A DNA stretch of 64,000 bases from Scilla litardierei. Taxonomy: Eukaryota > Streptophyta > Magnoliopsida > Asparagales > Asparagaceae. The position numbers were made by a program, and so were the translations under genes. Below are positions 22,865-34,330 of this stretch, one piece after another. The notes under the pieces are model-generated. The model was given only the letters and a program-made list of their open reading frames with translations. It did no database searches and was not told the origin of the DNA. The first letter of the stretch is position 1; each line of letters begins with the position of its first letter. The stretch spans positions 171,826,319-171,890,318 of the forward strand of contig CM061140.1 of NCBI GenBank assembly GCA_030789695.1, given 5' to 3'.

Positions 22865-23601
22865 TGTTACCATATCAGACCGGCCCACGTGGCTGAGAAA
22901 ATATTTTACTCAAGTAAAAAAGCCCAAGATGAATACATCGCCTCAGCCCAAAAGCCCAGAGGCCCACAAAGGAGGCTAGCGGCTTGCCCAGTCAAAGTGA
23001 CTCTCATCTAACCGTTGGGCTCCCAACTATTAAGGAGTCGGTTAATAACGACATAGAGCGAATGGTCGGTCGTTATGCACCTTTTCATGGGCGACAACAC
23101 AAATGATGGATAATGAGGCATCATAAAGTGTGGCCATTATCAAAACGGCACTCATAGAAACCATCGCCTATAAAAAGTCTCATCTATGATATGACAAGGG
23201 CCTCTCAAAGAAAAGACTAAAAACTAAGGTACTCTGCCACTCAGTTATCTGATTCCATTTTACATTTCCTCTATAGCTCGGCCAGACACTAATCGGACAA
23301 CCTCCCAATGAGTCGGATCTATCTGTCCCGAGCCCTTCCTAGTCATCCACTGACTTCAGCATCGGAGGGGATTTGGGTCGGAACCCAGATCCGACCCTCT
23401 GCCGATCTTTCTTGTGTTGCAGACTTACCAAAACAGATCGGAGTTAGGTTGGTTTCAACCCAGCAGCTCAAACCTACATCTTCCTGACCCAGGATCGCCT
23501 CTCCTCGGATCACACTCATCGACTAACAGAACGCCACGCCACGTCACCGGAGGCGTCCTCGTCAGTGTCATACTCACCGTCGGTAGATTCACACGTTAAC
23601 A
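22865..23601 (+). mobile_element. Tat-type 3' LTR
   Basis: It starts TGTTACCATATC after the purine tract GGGAGATGAGGG and ends GTTAACA, giving matching inverted ends (TGTTA/TAACA). A TATA-like CCTATAAAAAGTC lies near 23,169. The hallmark GACTTCAGCATCGGAGGGG at about 23,350 recurs in the LTRs at 40,010 and (reverse) 41,70x. Length 737 bp. Confidence 0.7.
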
Positions 23602-24140
23602 AGTTCATATTAGTTTCATTCATTAATCATCTAGCATATTCATCCACTAATTTTTCCTGATAATATAATACACTTGATTTATCGTTATACATGTTATATT
23701 ACTGCATAGAGTGGTTATTTTGTATTGATTTATATTAATTTTAACTGCTAAATATTTTAAATGATTTTTTAAAAAAGATTATCTATTTTTCGTAGCATGT
23801 CGAGTGAATCTCGTTGATGACATTCTCTTTTATTAAATATTGGACAAGTTTGGAGAGCAAGTATATAAAGGTTAATCCCTTTGTGCAAGTTGATGAAAAG
23901 GAGCAAGTATTTTCGGTTAATCTTAGTTATTTTTTATTTTCATTCGTAGTTATCAAATATGTACAGATTCTATTTTGTGTTGACCATATAGCCTTTATTT
24001 TTATTGTTGCTAATTTCTGGTTTTGCTATAATAAGTGAACTTTAATTTTGGGAGATATTTTTCGTTAATACAGATTGGGTTATAATAATTTTTGTTTTCT
24101 ATTTTTATTTATTGCTTGTTAAAAAAATCTACTCCGCATC
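23602..24140. other. AT-rich non-coding stretch
   Basis: Strongly AT-rich with no family recognised. The short frame at 23,814 shows nothing convincing. Confidence 0.4.
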
Positions 24141-24300
24141 AATCTCCACACTGGTATTGTCCACTTTAGGCTAAGGCCCACATGATTTTGTTCTTGGGCT
24201 CTCCCCAAAAGGCCTCATACCAATGGAGATTCAATTCTAAATTTATACCCCTCAAATCTCCTTATCCAGCCGACGTGGGACTAGGTTTTGTAATGCCCTG
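24141..24300 (-). mobile_element. TRIM-type LTR, solo
   Basis: Matches the LTRs of the TRIM at 26,315: CTCCACACTGGTATTGTCCA, a stretch around CCAAAAGGCCTCATACCAATGG, and CCGACGTGGGACTA. Only one copy is present here and no PBS flanks it. Confidence 0.6.
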
Positions 24301-26027
24301 CTAAGCTACTGCACAAGTACTAGAGGGGTGTGAATAGTACTTTAAAATAATTAAGAGGATAATTCCTAATTACCGTGCAAACTCTACCAATTAATGCGGA
24401 AATGCGGAATAGTAAATAATCGACAACAAATAAACAATCGCAAACAAACGATGTTACTGGGTTCGGATCCACCCAAGTCTCCCCGACTTGTTCCCGGTGA
24501 TCCTACGTCCCAACCACCCGGATCACTTCCGGATACTTGAGTTAGAAACCCTAACTCAAGATTTCCACTATGAAATACTTGTGAAAAACCTTCACAAGTC
24601 AAATCATACACAAATGAACTTGTGACTCCCACAACCCGGGATCACAAACACACTCTCACAACCGAGAGCGAATCACTTACAATATCAAAGTAAATTAAAA
24701 TGAAATAGCTTACCACAAAATACATATGCCTTGAGTATACTTACGAATTAGGGCAAAGATGAATTTGAGGAAGATGAAGAGGCACCAAACCCTAGCTCCA
24801 AGATGTAGACCAGCTATGGAGAGCTATGAGGTTGATGGTGACCTAAGATCAAGCACTTGGCTTGGAAGGCTCACAATCAATGAATCTCTCTTTTGAAATA
24901 AGAGTGAGAAGAGATTCAAGATTGGAAATGAATGAGCTTTAAATGAGAGAGAATGATTTCTCTTGATCTCTAAACTTGTAATAATATCAGCCTTTTTTGG
25001 AATGAATGCAGCTCATAAAGTATATATAGGTTAGAGGAGAGAGAGAGAGAGAGAAACGTTTCAATAAAAGCTCCAACGGCTCTATTCTGAACCAAACTAG
25101 TCGGTCAAAGAAGGTTGACTGACCGACTAGTTTACCAACTAGTTGGTCGGTCAAACAGCATGAACCGACTAATGGTAGAACAGCCAAAAGAATAAGTTCA
25201 GACTGAAGGGAACTAGTCGGTCAAAGAAGAGTTGCTGACCGACTAGTTTCACAACTAGTCGGTCGGTGACTCAACTCAGACCGACTAAGAGATAAAACTA
25301 ATAGTCTGAGAACAAATAGAATTAGTCGGTCCAAGAACAAAAGTTGACCGACTAGTTCATCAACTAGTCGGTCGCCAAATGTGCATAGACCGACTAACGA
25401 CAAACAGTAACTTGGCATGTACAGTAGAAGCTCAACTAGTCGGTCAAAGAAGCATCACTGACCGACTAGTTCATAAACTAGTCGGTCGGTGAGTCAACTT
25501 AGACCGACTAACTGTAAACATTAAAGAGATATGATTTGAGAAGGCAAACTAGTCGGTCCAAAAAGGATTGCCGACCGACTAGATCACAATCTAGTCGGTT
25601 GGTTCTTCTTCTTGAACCAACTAACATGCACAAGAAATCGCGAATCGAAGCGCGATGCTTCGGGAAAGTTTGTATGGACTTCTTACAAGTTCCTATGTCT
25701 AAGATAGGAGCGATATGAAGATTAAAACGTAAGACCTACTCAAGGCTTAACATTCTACGGAACGAAGCTAAAAGACTATAAATAAAACTTTACGAACCGT
25801 CTTCGAAAGCTTCGATCCGAATCTTCATGACTTCTAAAATGGTCCAAAAGCTTCAACGAAGCTTTAGGCATACGATCACGTGCTTTGAGAAGTCTCGAGA
25901 CGTCGCTTTGGATGTTCATATGAATTTGGCGACGATCTCCATAACTGCGCTCACAAATTGTTAGTTCACAATATATTTATGTTTGTTCATCATCCAAAAC
26001 CAAATCCGGGGAGTCCAATATCCAACA
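24301..26027 (-). mobile_element. Reverse SIRE-like copia LTR
   Basis: On the minus strand it starts TGTTGGATATTGGACTCCCC at 26,027, followed by TTTGGTTTTGGATGATGAACA as in the LTR at 734. It ends near 24,300 with the CTATTCACACCCCTCTAG-type end that also parallels the first LTR (TATTCCGC then TATTCACCCCTC). A TATA-like CTATATATAC lies at 25,030-25,020. The left limit is uncertain by a few bases. No internal region adjoins, so it is solo or truncated. Confidence 0.75.
25095..25625 (-). repeat. Five-unit dyad array with arms AACTAGTCGGTC / GACCGACTAGTT
   Basis: Five units start at 25,095, 25,211, 25,320, 25,434 and 25,547, with periods of 109-116 bp. Each unit holds facing arms AACTAGTCGGTCA and TGACCGACTAGTT about 13 bp apart. 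A second AACTAGTCGGTC and a GACCGACTAA follow. The array lies about 65 bp upstream of the TATA-like box in minus-strand orientation. Confidence 0.9.
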
Positions 26028-26219
26028 TGTTTGATATCTCACAGTATTCTCTTATTTAATATGCATGTATAAGACATCCTTCGAAAACCTTTTAGACGAT
26101 GTGATTATTTTATAAATACAAAGTATAAAAATCTTATAGATAGTAATTGTAATATCAAAAATATCTAGAACAAAAAAATCTATGTTCTATAGAAAGTATG
26201 CAATTGTATAACAAAAATA
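26028..26219. other. AT-rich flank of old copia
   Basis: AT-rich; contains a sequence similar to the following LTR start (ATAGTAATTGTAATATCAAAAATATCTAG near 26,135, split here), suggesting a further decayed copy or local duplication. Confidence 0.4.
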
Positions 26220-26314
26220 TGTTGGATAGTAATTTATAATCTCAAAAATATCTTGAACAAAAAAAATTAGTTCTGCAAAAGGTATGAAGCTTATAGAATG
26301 TAGTTAGAGGAGAC

Positions 26315-27112
26315 TGTTAATTTTTATAATAGAGCCCACAAATCTCCACAATGGTATTATATTGTACAATTGAGCCCACCGGCCAATTGGTTTTGCTCTT
26401 GGGCATTTCCCTAAAATTCTTCATACCAATGAAGATTTCTATCCTATTATAAACCCAAGACACTCCCTACTCACAACCGATGTAGGACTATTGTTCATAT
26501 CCCAATAATCCGCCCCTCGAACAAAGGCACACATCCAGCCTCCCCTTGAACTATCATCCATCTACCTTGCTCCATCTAAACTGTGGTCATGAGCCTCTTG
26601 CTCTTTCAATCGGTTAGGCACCAATTCATCCAACCGACTGACACCCACTCCAGGTTCTACTATGATGGGGCGCGCTCCTTTCGTGAAGCCTGAAGTAGCT
26701 CCATCCTCGATCCTAGTGTGTGTGGTGGAATGTGAGAGACCACACATGCGCCATGAAGGATTGGCTTAACTGGTTGCCAACAGATAATCTACCGGTTAAC
26801 CGAACAACTTGGAGCTCTGTCGTCCTTTCCAATAGAGCGCACTACAGATCATTACATCATTCAGAATGGAGCTTGCCATCTTTAGTGAGGAAATCCAGAG
26901 GATCAAACAACATCGGAAGTACATGGTCTGGCTCTGATACCATATTAATTTTTATAATAGAACTCACAAATCTCCACATTGGTATGAAATTGTCCAATTG
27001 AGCCCACCGGCCCAATTGGTTTTGCTTTTGGATTTTCCCCTAAAAGGCCTCATACCAATGGAGATTTCTACCCTATCATAAACCCAAGACCCTCCCTACT
27101 CACAACCGATGT
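26315..27112 (-). mobile_element. TRIM element (miniature LTR retrotransposon)
   Basis: Two LTRs of about 170-195 bp (26,315-26,508 and about 26,945-27,112) share CACAAATCTCCACA(A/T)TGGTAT, a stretch around CATACCAATG(A/G)AGATTTCTA, and CTCCCTACTCACAACCGATG. Between them, GCTCTGATACCA at 26,933-26,944 is the reverse of the tRNA-Met PBS, and ATCCGCCCCTCGAACAAAGG at 26,507-26,526 is the reverse of the typical TRIM purine tract. Internal length is about 430 bp, with no coding. The right LTR is truncated at 27,112. Confidence 0.8.
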
Positions 27113-27659
27113 CTCAGATTTGGCACGGTCGTGCCGATGCACATGCGACTTAAATTGATCAGATTTTGACTTTTACTCTGATCCATTGCTATGTTTGGGG
27201 TTAAATACGGTGGCCACGATTTAATACGTGCTCGTATACCCTATGAAGGACTCATATGATATATATTCCAAGAGAAATCCTTTGACGACACGATATAATA
27301 CAAGAGAATTCTTGAGATTGAAAGCAAGGCTTTTAACAGCTAGAGATAGTGAAAGAGCTTTGGGATGACTACGAGCTTTGGAAAAAGAGATATTCCTTAT
27401 TCTAGAGTTTCAAGTAAGATCTTTCCAATTGTTTTGTGTGCATGAGGTATAATTGCTAGAGTGCTAAAGTTATATTGTCAAGAGAGCTTACATATTGTTT
27501 GAAGGAGTGATTGCTTGGTCTTGCTATTGTGGTTCTTGTGGTTTTTAGGATTCCTTCAAGATCCTAACTCTACATTGAATTAGTTGGCGATCCACTACCT
27601 TATGCTATTCCGCTATGCACACATCTTGTGTTGATTGATATTGTGTCAGATTCCCAACA
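27110..27659 (+). mobile_element. Putative copia-type LTR adjoining the TRIM
   Basis: Runs from TGTCTCAGATTTGGCACGG to ATTCCCAACA, with a leader-like 3' half. No target duplication; the family is unknown. It may have truncated the TRIM. Confidence 0.35.
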
Positions 27660-27989
27660 GATATGTCTAGATTCTATATAAAGTAAAATATCTAAAGAAA
27701 AAATGTAAATATATGTGTGATGGTTGTAGAAGGTTGTAGAAGGGTGGTTGTCGAAGAAACCTAGGCGAATATTTAAGATATTATGTTATATCTCTCATCA
27801 AGAAAGATGGAAGGACTATAGTTAGAGATGAAGGGAAATAACTTGATGTAAAGAAAGAAATAAAACCAAAGTCAAAGGTAAGATCCTTGCTTTGAGCTAT
27901 TCTCTCTTTTATAGCCTATTACAACTCAAGCTTCTCTCCCTACAATTTTATCATACTTGAGCCCATTATTCTTCTTGCTGCTTCAACAA

Positions 27990-29290
27990 CTTTGATATTA
28001 GAGCCATTCTCGCGTCTTTACCACTCTAAACAATGACATTCTACGCCATCCCTATTTAGCTAATCCGAAAATCTCATTCCCACTTTTCAAGGATAAAATT
28101 ATGATTTTTGAAGTCTTCAAATAAGGACTTTATTCACCTCTCAAGAACTCTTGAAGCTTATTTAAGAAATTGACGAGCTAAAAGACTAAATGACATTAGA
28201 ATCATGGCTGGCAAACAAACAGAATTAGCACACAAAAAACAGGAAGCATGCAAATGCGCTTCTTTTCATCCATCGATGAGTGAGAAAATTCATCTTTCCT
28301 AGAATCATGGGTGCCACCAAAACAAAGGATGCTTAGGAAACACTCATTGCAAAAATTCAAAGTTATTCAAAGGTAATCTCGATCAAACCGCAATCTTTAT
28401 GGAGATATTGATAAATTTAAAAATGAACCAAACAAAGTTAGTTAAAAGATTCCGTTATAGAGGCACCTCTATCACAAAACAACCCAAATGTTATGGCAAC
28501 AAAATAGATGAAAAACAGATTGTTGGAGAAAAAATATATTAAGAGCTTGCCTCCAACTTGGGATCATATTGTTGATGCTATTAAAGAATCAAAAAGATAT
28601 ACCAAAATTAACTTTTTATGAACTAATGTCTTCGCTTGAGACACCTGAGCTCAAAAGAAACAAACAAAGAAGTGAAGCAAAGATTTCTATTGGAATTTAA
28701 GATTATCAGATCATAAGGCATGAGTGAAAAAAGAAAAAATATTTTCCCAAAAAGGCAAGTTACAAGAAAGGAAGTTTCATAATGAATGACAAAGAAGGCT
28801 CAAAAAACAAAAGCTTTTTAAAAAGTCAGAACATTTTACCCAAAATTGCAAATTTAAATGCATAAAATGCGGAAATGCTAATTACTCACAAAGAGAATGG
28901 CGGTTTCAAAAACAAAAATGAAGCTAATTATCCTTATACTTCTGAAACAAATCATCTGTTTTACTCCTGTTTTAATACTAATTTATAAGGAAAAGATAGT
29001 GGCATTTGGATAATGTCTGCAATAGTCATATGTCACGAAATAAAAGTTGTTTGTCAAGTTGAATAAAAGAGTAAATTCCCAAGCTTAGATCTGAAAAACG
29101 GCTATAAGTTGGAGGAAAGAGAGTGAAAACTATTACCCAAGCCAAACAAGACTATTAAATTTATTTCAAATGTTCTTGATGTATCGGAGCTAACACACAA
29201 ATTTTTACATGTGGGCAAACTTTTCCAAAAAAGGATATTTGATTAATTTTGAAGATGGATGCCTGAATGTTTAAAAAAATAATGTCCAAA
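27990..29290 (+). pseudogene. Old copia: PBS-like site, gag, CCHC knuckle and protease relic
   Basis: TTTGATATTAGAGCC at about 27,991 is a degenerate tRNA-Met PBS. Near 28,500-28,620, one frame gives NRLLEKKYIKSLPPTWDHIV and DAIKESK, the conserved SLP segment of copia gag. Near 28,830-28,915 a knuckle is traceable (CIKCGNANYSQREC, with the His replaced by Tyr). Near 29,000 a decayed protease start (SGIWI, then SHMSRNKS) is seen. Near 29,170-29,270, NVLDVSELTHKFLHVGKLF is the post-protease linker. Many stops. Coding is cut at 29,348 by an LTR and resumes near 30,540. Confidence 0.7.
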
Positions 29291-29347
29291 ATAAAAATGG
29301 ACACGGTCACAAGTTTCCCTTTGTTGAGTTGATTTTCTGTTATTATA

Positions 29348-30400
29348 TGTTGGCATTAATGGCACTAGATCTGGGATGTTCATGTTGTGGAATCAGAACT
29401 GTTTTTGAACAGGTTGAGAGGTCATGTTGTAAGTAATGCTGTGACATCAATCATGACATGCGGGATCTGAATGCTGAATCGAATGCAGGAATTCTGCTTT
29501 GGTTTGCAGACCGATTTTACTGATTTCAAATCTGACTTGTAGCCCAGAATCTCGGGGATCCTGAATTGTTTGACTGAATATCTGCTGGAGATTTTTCTAT
29601 TCCTTTTTACCCGGAATAGATCCTTAAATGATGGGCGGAGATAACTGATTTAATGGGTAGAATTTTCTGTTTGATTTTTAGATCTGTTTTGCTGCTCCTC
29701 TCAGATCTGATTTGCTTCCCCAGAATCTTGTTGTAATCTTGATGGTTATTATATTTATAAGGGAAATATCCGCTCGAGGTTTGGTTAAACTATTTACCCG
29801 AAATAGTTATATAGTTTCTTGATATGTGGGATTATTTGACTGAAGTAGTACCTAAATATATGAGCGAAAAATCTGCGTGAGATCTTATTGAACTGTTTTC
29901 CCAAAATAGTTCCTAAATTGATGGAGGCCGGTTTATAAAGTGCTCATGCGGATTCAACTAGGGTTCAACCTGTGAGATTGGTTCATCATCCGGAGAAGGA
30001 GGCTGACGGCTACGGGAGTATGGATCAAAGAGAGTTTGATTCAGGTCAATTTTTGCAAGGGGGTCTTCCGATTTCTACATCCGGTGACGGAGGCCGACGG
30101 CTACAAAGGTAGGAATCGAAGGGAGTTCGATGTGTTCGGTTTATGCAAGGTGATCTTGCTTGCAAAGTGATCTTGCGGTGATTACTCCATGGGGTCGATT
30201 GGGATCACCCATTGCTGTTTGTATTAAGGGGGAGTATGTTCCTCCTAATGAGATTGCAATATTAGTAATTGTAATCGTTTTGATATAGTGGAGTAATCTG
30301 ATTTTTCTGGGCGTGGCCCCACAGATGTAGGTGTGCGCACCGAACTGAGTGACCAAGTGTTACGTGTTCTTGTCTTTTTCGCATATTCATTCATATAAAA
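29348..30400 (+). mobile_element. Copia LTR inserted between protease and integrase of the old copia
   Basis: It starts TGTTGGCATTAATGG. Its 3' part has a GTGGCCCCACAGATGTAGG stretch followed by CACCGAACTGAGT and TGTTCTTGTC, the U5 pattern common in plant copia LTRs. A (C)CCGAAATAGTTCCTAAAT-like motif recurs about four times (near 29,610, 29,795, 29,905). The right edge is approximate; no target duplication was confirmed. Confidence 0.55.
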
Positions 30401-30539
30401 TATTTATATGATTGATTCCTAAGTACTGAATTAACACCCTTTAAAATGCAAATCAAAAATCATGAATTAAAATTGGAAGAAATATGGTATGTATATATGT
30501 CTACCTAAATTTTAGGAAAAAAAATAGTGTTTCGTCTCC

Positions 30540-31190
30540 TATACAACTACTTCAGAAAAAGTACGTGAGGGATGCATTTATGGAAAATGCATCAATTACC
30601 ATTCACAAAAACATCTAAGAAAACAAAAGATCTGTTATAATTAGTGAATGCTGATGAATGCAGTCCAACACAGACCGTATCCTTAAGCGGCAAATATATT
30701 CCTTATTGTTTCTTGATGATTATATCGAAATTATGTGGATATATATTCTGAAAGAAAAGCCAAAAGTAGTTTCAAAATTTATTCAGTTAAATCATTTGCA
30801 GAAAGATAGAGCGGCTGCAAATTAAAGATGCTCAAAACGAATCATACTAAAGAATATACATCCACAAAGTTCTAGAATTTCTAAGAAGAGTATGACATGA
30901 ATGAACTAAGTGTTAGATACACTCCACAACTAAATATTGTTGCAGAATGAAGGAACGGATCCATTGATGAGATGGCATGAAGCATGTTCACGCCAAAATA
31001 TTTCCAGCAAATTAGAATGGTAAATACAATGATCTACATTCTGAATGGGTTACCGATAAATGCAGTTCCTGATAAGACACCGTATGAACTATGATACATT
31101 AAGAGCCAAAACTGAGCTTTAAAGGTGTTCAGTTACATTGCTTAAGCTTATATATGAGAACAAAATAGAAATGAAAATGTTGATGAAAAA
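30540..31190 (+). pseudogene. Old copia integrase core relic
   Basis: Continues the relic at 27,990-29,290. Readings include KIYSVKSFAE, LKMLKTNHTKEYTSTKF, MNELSVRYTPQ, and VNTMIYILNGLPINAVPDKT, in the order of a copia integrase core (the GGEYTS and YTPQQNG segments). Several frame changes and stops. It stops at a dinucleotide repeat near 31,190 and resumes at 32,020. Confidence 0.7.
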
Positions 31191-31222
31191 GCATATATAT
31201 ATATATATACACACACATACAC
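31191..31222. repeat. (AT)n-(AC)n microsatellite
   Basis: About ten AT repeats followed by CACACACATACAC, directly where the integrase reading breaks. Confidence 0.9.
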
Positions 31223-31650
31223 TAGTCATTACCCGTGTCCATAGGACACAGTTTATTTAAGATATTCATATCCTCAAAATTTGAGTTCCCCCAAAAATTA
31301 AAGCACAATAACTGTTATGTAGTTCCCTCTAAAAAGTTAAATGATTTCATTTTCCCCCCCCCCAAGAGTTTCCCCATAAAATACAAATTTCCCCCCAATT
31401 GTTTCATAGATTTTTCAAATTCAAACTTTTAGTGCCATGATGAGAAAATATCTTTCAAACTTTAAATTTCAAACTCCCATCAAAATTTCAAAACTCCCAC
31501 TAAAATTCAAACTTCCCCCAAAGTTTCTCCCAAAATTTCAAAATTCTAACTCATTCTTGTTTGTCCTAGTCATCATGTATGTTTGTCCTAGTCAGCCCTA
31601 ACCTTTATCCTATTAGGACATAGTTCAAAATCTTCATCAAATATAGAATA
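31223..31650. other. Pyrimidine-biased non-coding stretch
   Basis: C-rich runs (nine or more Cs near 31,355) and repeated CAAACTCCC(A/C)-type phrases (31,385-31,530). Inserted material inside the copia integrase; origin unknown. Confidence 0.45.
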
Positions 31651-31902
31651 GATATCCAATTTCTCTTGTCCAAATTCGATTATCCAAATTCTCTTGTCCA
31701 ATTTCTCTTAATAACATCCCTCTTTTAAATAATAGATATCAAAATTCTCTTGTCCAAATTCTCTTAACTAAATTCTCTTGTCCAATTTCTCTTGATAACA
31801 TCCCTCTTTTATATAATATATATCCAATTTCTCTTGTCCAAATTCTCTTATCCAAATTCTCTTGTCCAATTTCTCTTGATAACATCCCTCTTTTATATAA
31901 TA
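31651..31902. repeat. 84-bp tandem repeat, three copies
   Basis: Units at 31,651-31,734, 31,735-31,818 and 31,819-31,902 are each exactly 84 bp and nearly identical (TCTCTTGTCCAA motifs, ending CATCCCTCTTTTATATAATA). Each unit also has internal repeats of CCAAATTCTCTTGT. As 84 is a multiple of three, antisense frames repeat a 28-residue unit; I do not regard that as a gene. Confidence 0.95.
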
Positions 31903-32015
31903 GATGTATATGTGTATACATATGTATACACATATACATACGTGTATATATACATACATGTGTATATATACATATATACATATACATACATACATACATA
32001 TGTGTGTGTGTGTAT
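31903..32015. repeat. TATACA/CATA/TG microsatellite
   Basis: Alternating purine-pyrimidine repeats with self-complementary TATACATATGTATA-type stretches, ending in (TG)7 near 32,005. Confidence 0.95.
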
Positions 32016-32019
32016 CCAT

Positions 32020-32290
32020 TGGTTATGGTGAAGAATTAAATGCTCATAGATTATTTGATTCTCGTAGTAGCATGTTGGTAATTTTCAAATATACTATTTT
32101 TGATGAAGACAGAAAATAAAAATGAAAAGAAAATCAAGTCTCGGCACCAAACATGATTCAAAAAGAAAGAATGGGGTCCTACTCCAACTCCCGGACCTAT
32201 AAGACCTATTTCTCCATGTCCACAATCTCAACAAGCACCCCGTTCATATACTGATACACCATAAAGATGTTATGACGAAAACAAAAAATA
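32020..32290 (+). pseudogene. Old copia integrase C-terminal relic
   Basis: GYGEELNAHRLFDSRSSMLVI matches the copia post-integrase segment that precedes 'isrDV.FdE'. A proline/serine-rich linker follows (TPTPGPIRPISPCPQSQQ). It resumes the element interrupted at 31,190 and ends where a reverse copia begins. Confidence 0.7.
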
Positions 32291-34330
32291 AGAGGACAAA
32301 TTTATTATTTTTATTTCAACCCTCAACAAATCAAATTTTCATAAAAACCCCCAAAATCTATCAAGAAAAACTCTCATAAACATCACAATAAATTCTCACA
32401 AATCTTAAAATTTTATTGATGTAATTTGATCCAATATCCCTCATTTACACTAATCCATAAATTTCAGTATTAAATTGAACTACCATCCATAATTGTAGTC
32501 CAAATTAGAATTTTAAATAAAGTAGAACTCACACAAAAATTAAAAACATAAAAAAACTAACTCGATTAGTATTCAAATTAGATTATAAATCAAATCATAA
32601 CCATCTTCATTTTGACTCAAATTGATCCAACTCGAATCACATGCGTTACGGCCTTTAACGAACACCTTCCGTGAAAACTTCTTCAATTTTTTATGCCGAT
32701 TAAATCTCCAAATTCAACGTATATATCATTGCCACTGAAACCAATTGACCCACCATCATCATCTACAAGCACATACAGGTTTTCTTCTGTTATTTAACCT
32801 TTGATGACCATGTGATTGCCTTTTGGAACATTAATAACTCTGCTTTCAATTGGATACTTACATTTATTAAACCATAACGAACCTAAAAAATATAAGCGTC
32901 TTCCTTAAATCAGGTATATGATGTACACCTAATAACATTTTTATGATTCAATCAAACATTTTGATTTTAATTGTATCATCACCGACAACATTACAAGGCA
33001 CATCTTTTGCTGTAAGAATTGAATCCTCGTCAATTAACTTAAAAGGCATAAATAACTTTTTGTTAAAACAAATATGATATAAAGCATCTAAATTAAAAAT
33101 CCAATAAAAAATCAGTAACTTTTAGTCATAGATGATAAGGTTACAACTGTTATCCCTACTTCATGAACTAGATTTTCTTTTAACTTCTTTAATTCTTACA
33201 GGATATAAATCCTTGTATCTATCTAAAATCTCATTATATGTCCTTGCTCTTTATAAAAATGATTTTCAATATTTGAACAATATCTTTTTATATATTCTAG
33301 CTTCTTTTCTCTTTCTTTTCATTTTCCTACGAAAGATTGATCACGCGACTTACGCATTAATTCTTCCCCTTTTTTCTCATCTTATTTGAAAGAAATAAAG
33401 AAGCGACATCCTTAAATTTTATAGAATCACTTTCATGAAATAAGGTTATGACAAGATGCTCAAAAGAAGATGGTAAAGAAATTAATAAAATTAAAATTTT
33501 ATGTTTTTCTTCAATATTAAGACCAATGCTTAGCATTTGATGAATTAATCCATTGTACGAATTGAGATGCTCATTAAGTAACATACCTTTATTCATCAGT
33601 AACTTATATAATTATCACTCCAAGGTCAGTCTATTTATCAGATATTTACACATGTAAAGAGTTTAAGTCTCATTTATAATTCTATATAATTCTATTGTTG
33701 AACCACACTTCAAAACATTGTACAATACCTACCTACCAATCACAACTGAATTGTATTTACGTCCTTCAAATCAAACTCTATCCAATTTTCTTCCATCATT
33801 GATATATCTGCACTCATTTCCCTTCGGTGCTTTGTGCTAACTTTGTTGATGATATGCTTGTGAACTTTTACATTCCACTAATCAAAATTATTTCTTGCAT
33901 TGAATTTCTCCATCTCAAATTTTATCCTGATCATTTTCACTATTGCAATAATAGCCTGATTGAACCATCTATAGCCCTAATACGATTTTGTTACAATAGA
34001 AAAAAATTATAGAAAATGTTTATTATTTTTATTTCAACCATCAACAAACCAAATTTTCACAAAAACTCTCAATTTCTCTCAAAAATGCTCGTATAACTCA
34101 CAATAGATTCTCACAAATCCTAAACATTTATTAACATAATCGGATCACGACTCCTTATTTATACTAATCCATAAACGCATATACTAAATTGATCTACTAT
34201 CCGTAATTATAGTCTAAATTAGAATCTTAATAATATAGAACTCATATAAAAAGAAAAAGAAAAATAAAAAAAAACCTAACTTGATTAGGACTTAAATTAG
34301 ATTTTGAGTCAAATCCCTAAAAAAGATATA
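32291..34330 (-). mobile_element. Reverse copia relic with two short LTRs
   Basis: Two similar AT-rich segments (about 32,291-32,640 and 34,010-34,330) share TTATTATTTTTATTTCAACC, CAACAAA(T/C)CAAATTTTCA and TACTAATCCATAAA, and look like LTRs. Left of the right-hand copy, CTATAGCCCTAATACGA near 33,968 is a degenerate reverse PBS. The minus strand then encodes gag (33,596-33,357: SYNGLIHQMLSIGLNIEEKH, ILLISLPSSFEHLV) and protease-linker fragments near 33,060-32,880 (AKDVPCNVVGDDTIKIKMF, VHHIPDLRK). RT and RNase H were not seen, so it is internally deleted or too decayed. Confidence 0.6.

Larger units (their letters stand above)
26220..27988 (+). mobile_element. 5' LTR of an old copia, split by a 1.3-kb insertion
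   Basis: Bases 26,220-26,314 (TGTTGGATAGTAATTTATAA onward) and 27,660-27,988 (TCTAGATTCTATATAAAG onward, ending TTCAACA) align in order with the uninterrupted LTR at 34,628-35,059. The insertion between them (26,315-27,659) begins TG, ends CA, and consists of a TRIM plus another LTR. A PBS-like site follows. Confidence 0.7.

Noticed and set aside
25095..25625. CRISPR-like repeat-spacer array
   Set aside because: The host is a plant, the repeats occur in both orientations, unit lengths vary, and the array sits in an LTR U3. Inverted-repeat enhancer-like array fits better.
26315..27112. Cassandra-type TRIM with 5S rRNA-derived LTR
   Set aside because: No 5S internal promoter sequence is present in the LTRs; only the general TRIM layout matches.
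31739..32019. Minus-strand frames with repeated 28-residue units
   Set aside because: The 84-bp tandem repeat is divisible by three, which produces repeated peptides without coding selection; adjacent microsatellite sequence extends them.
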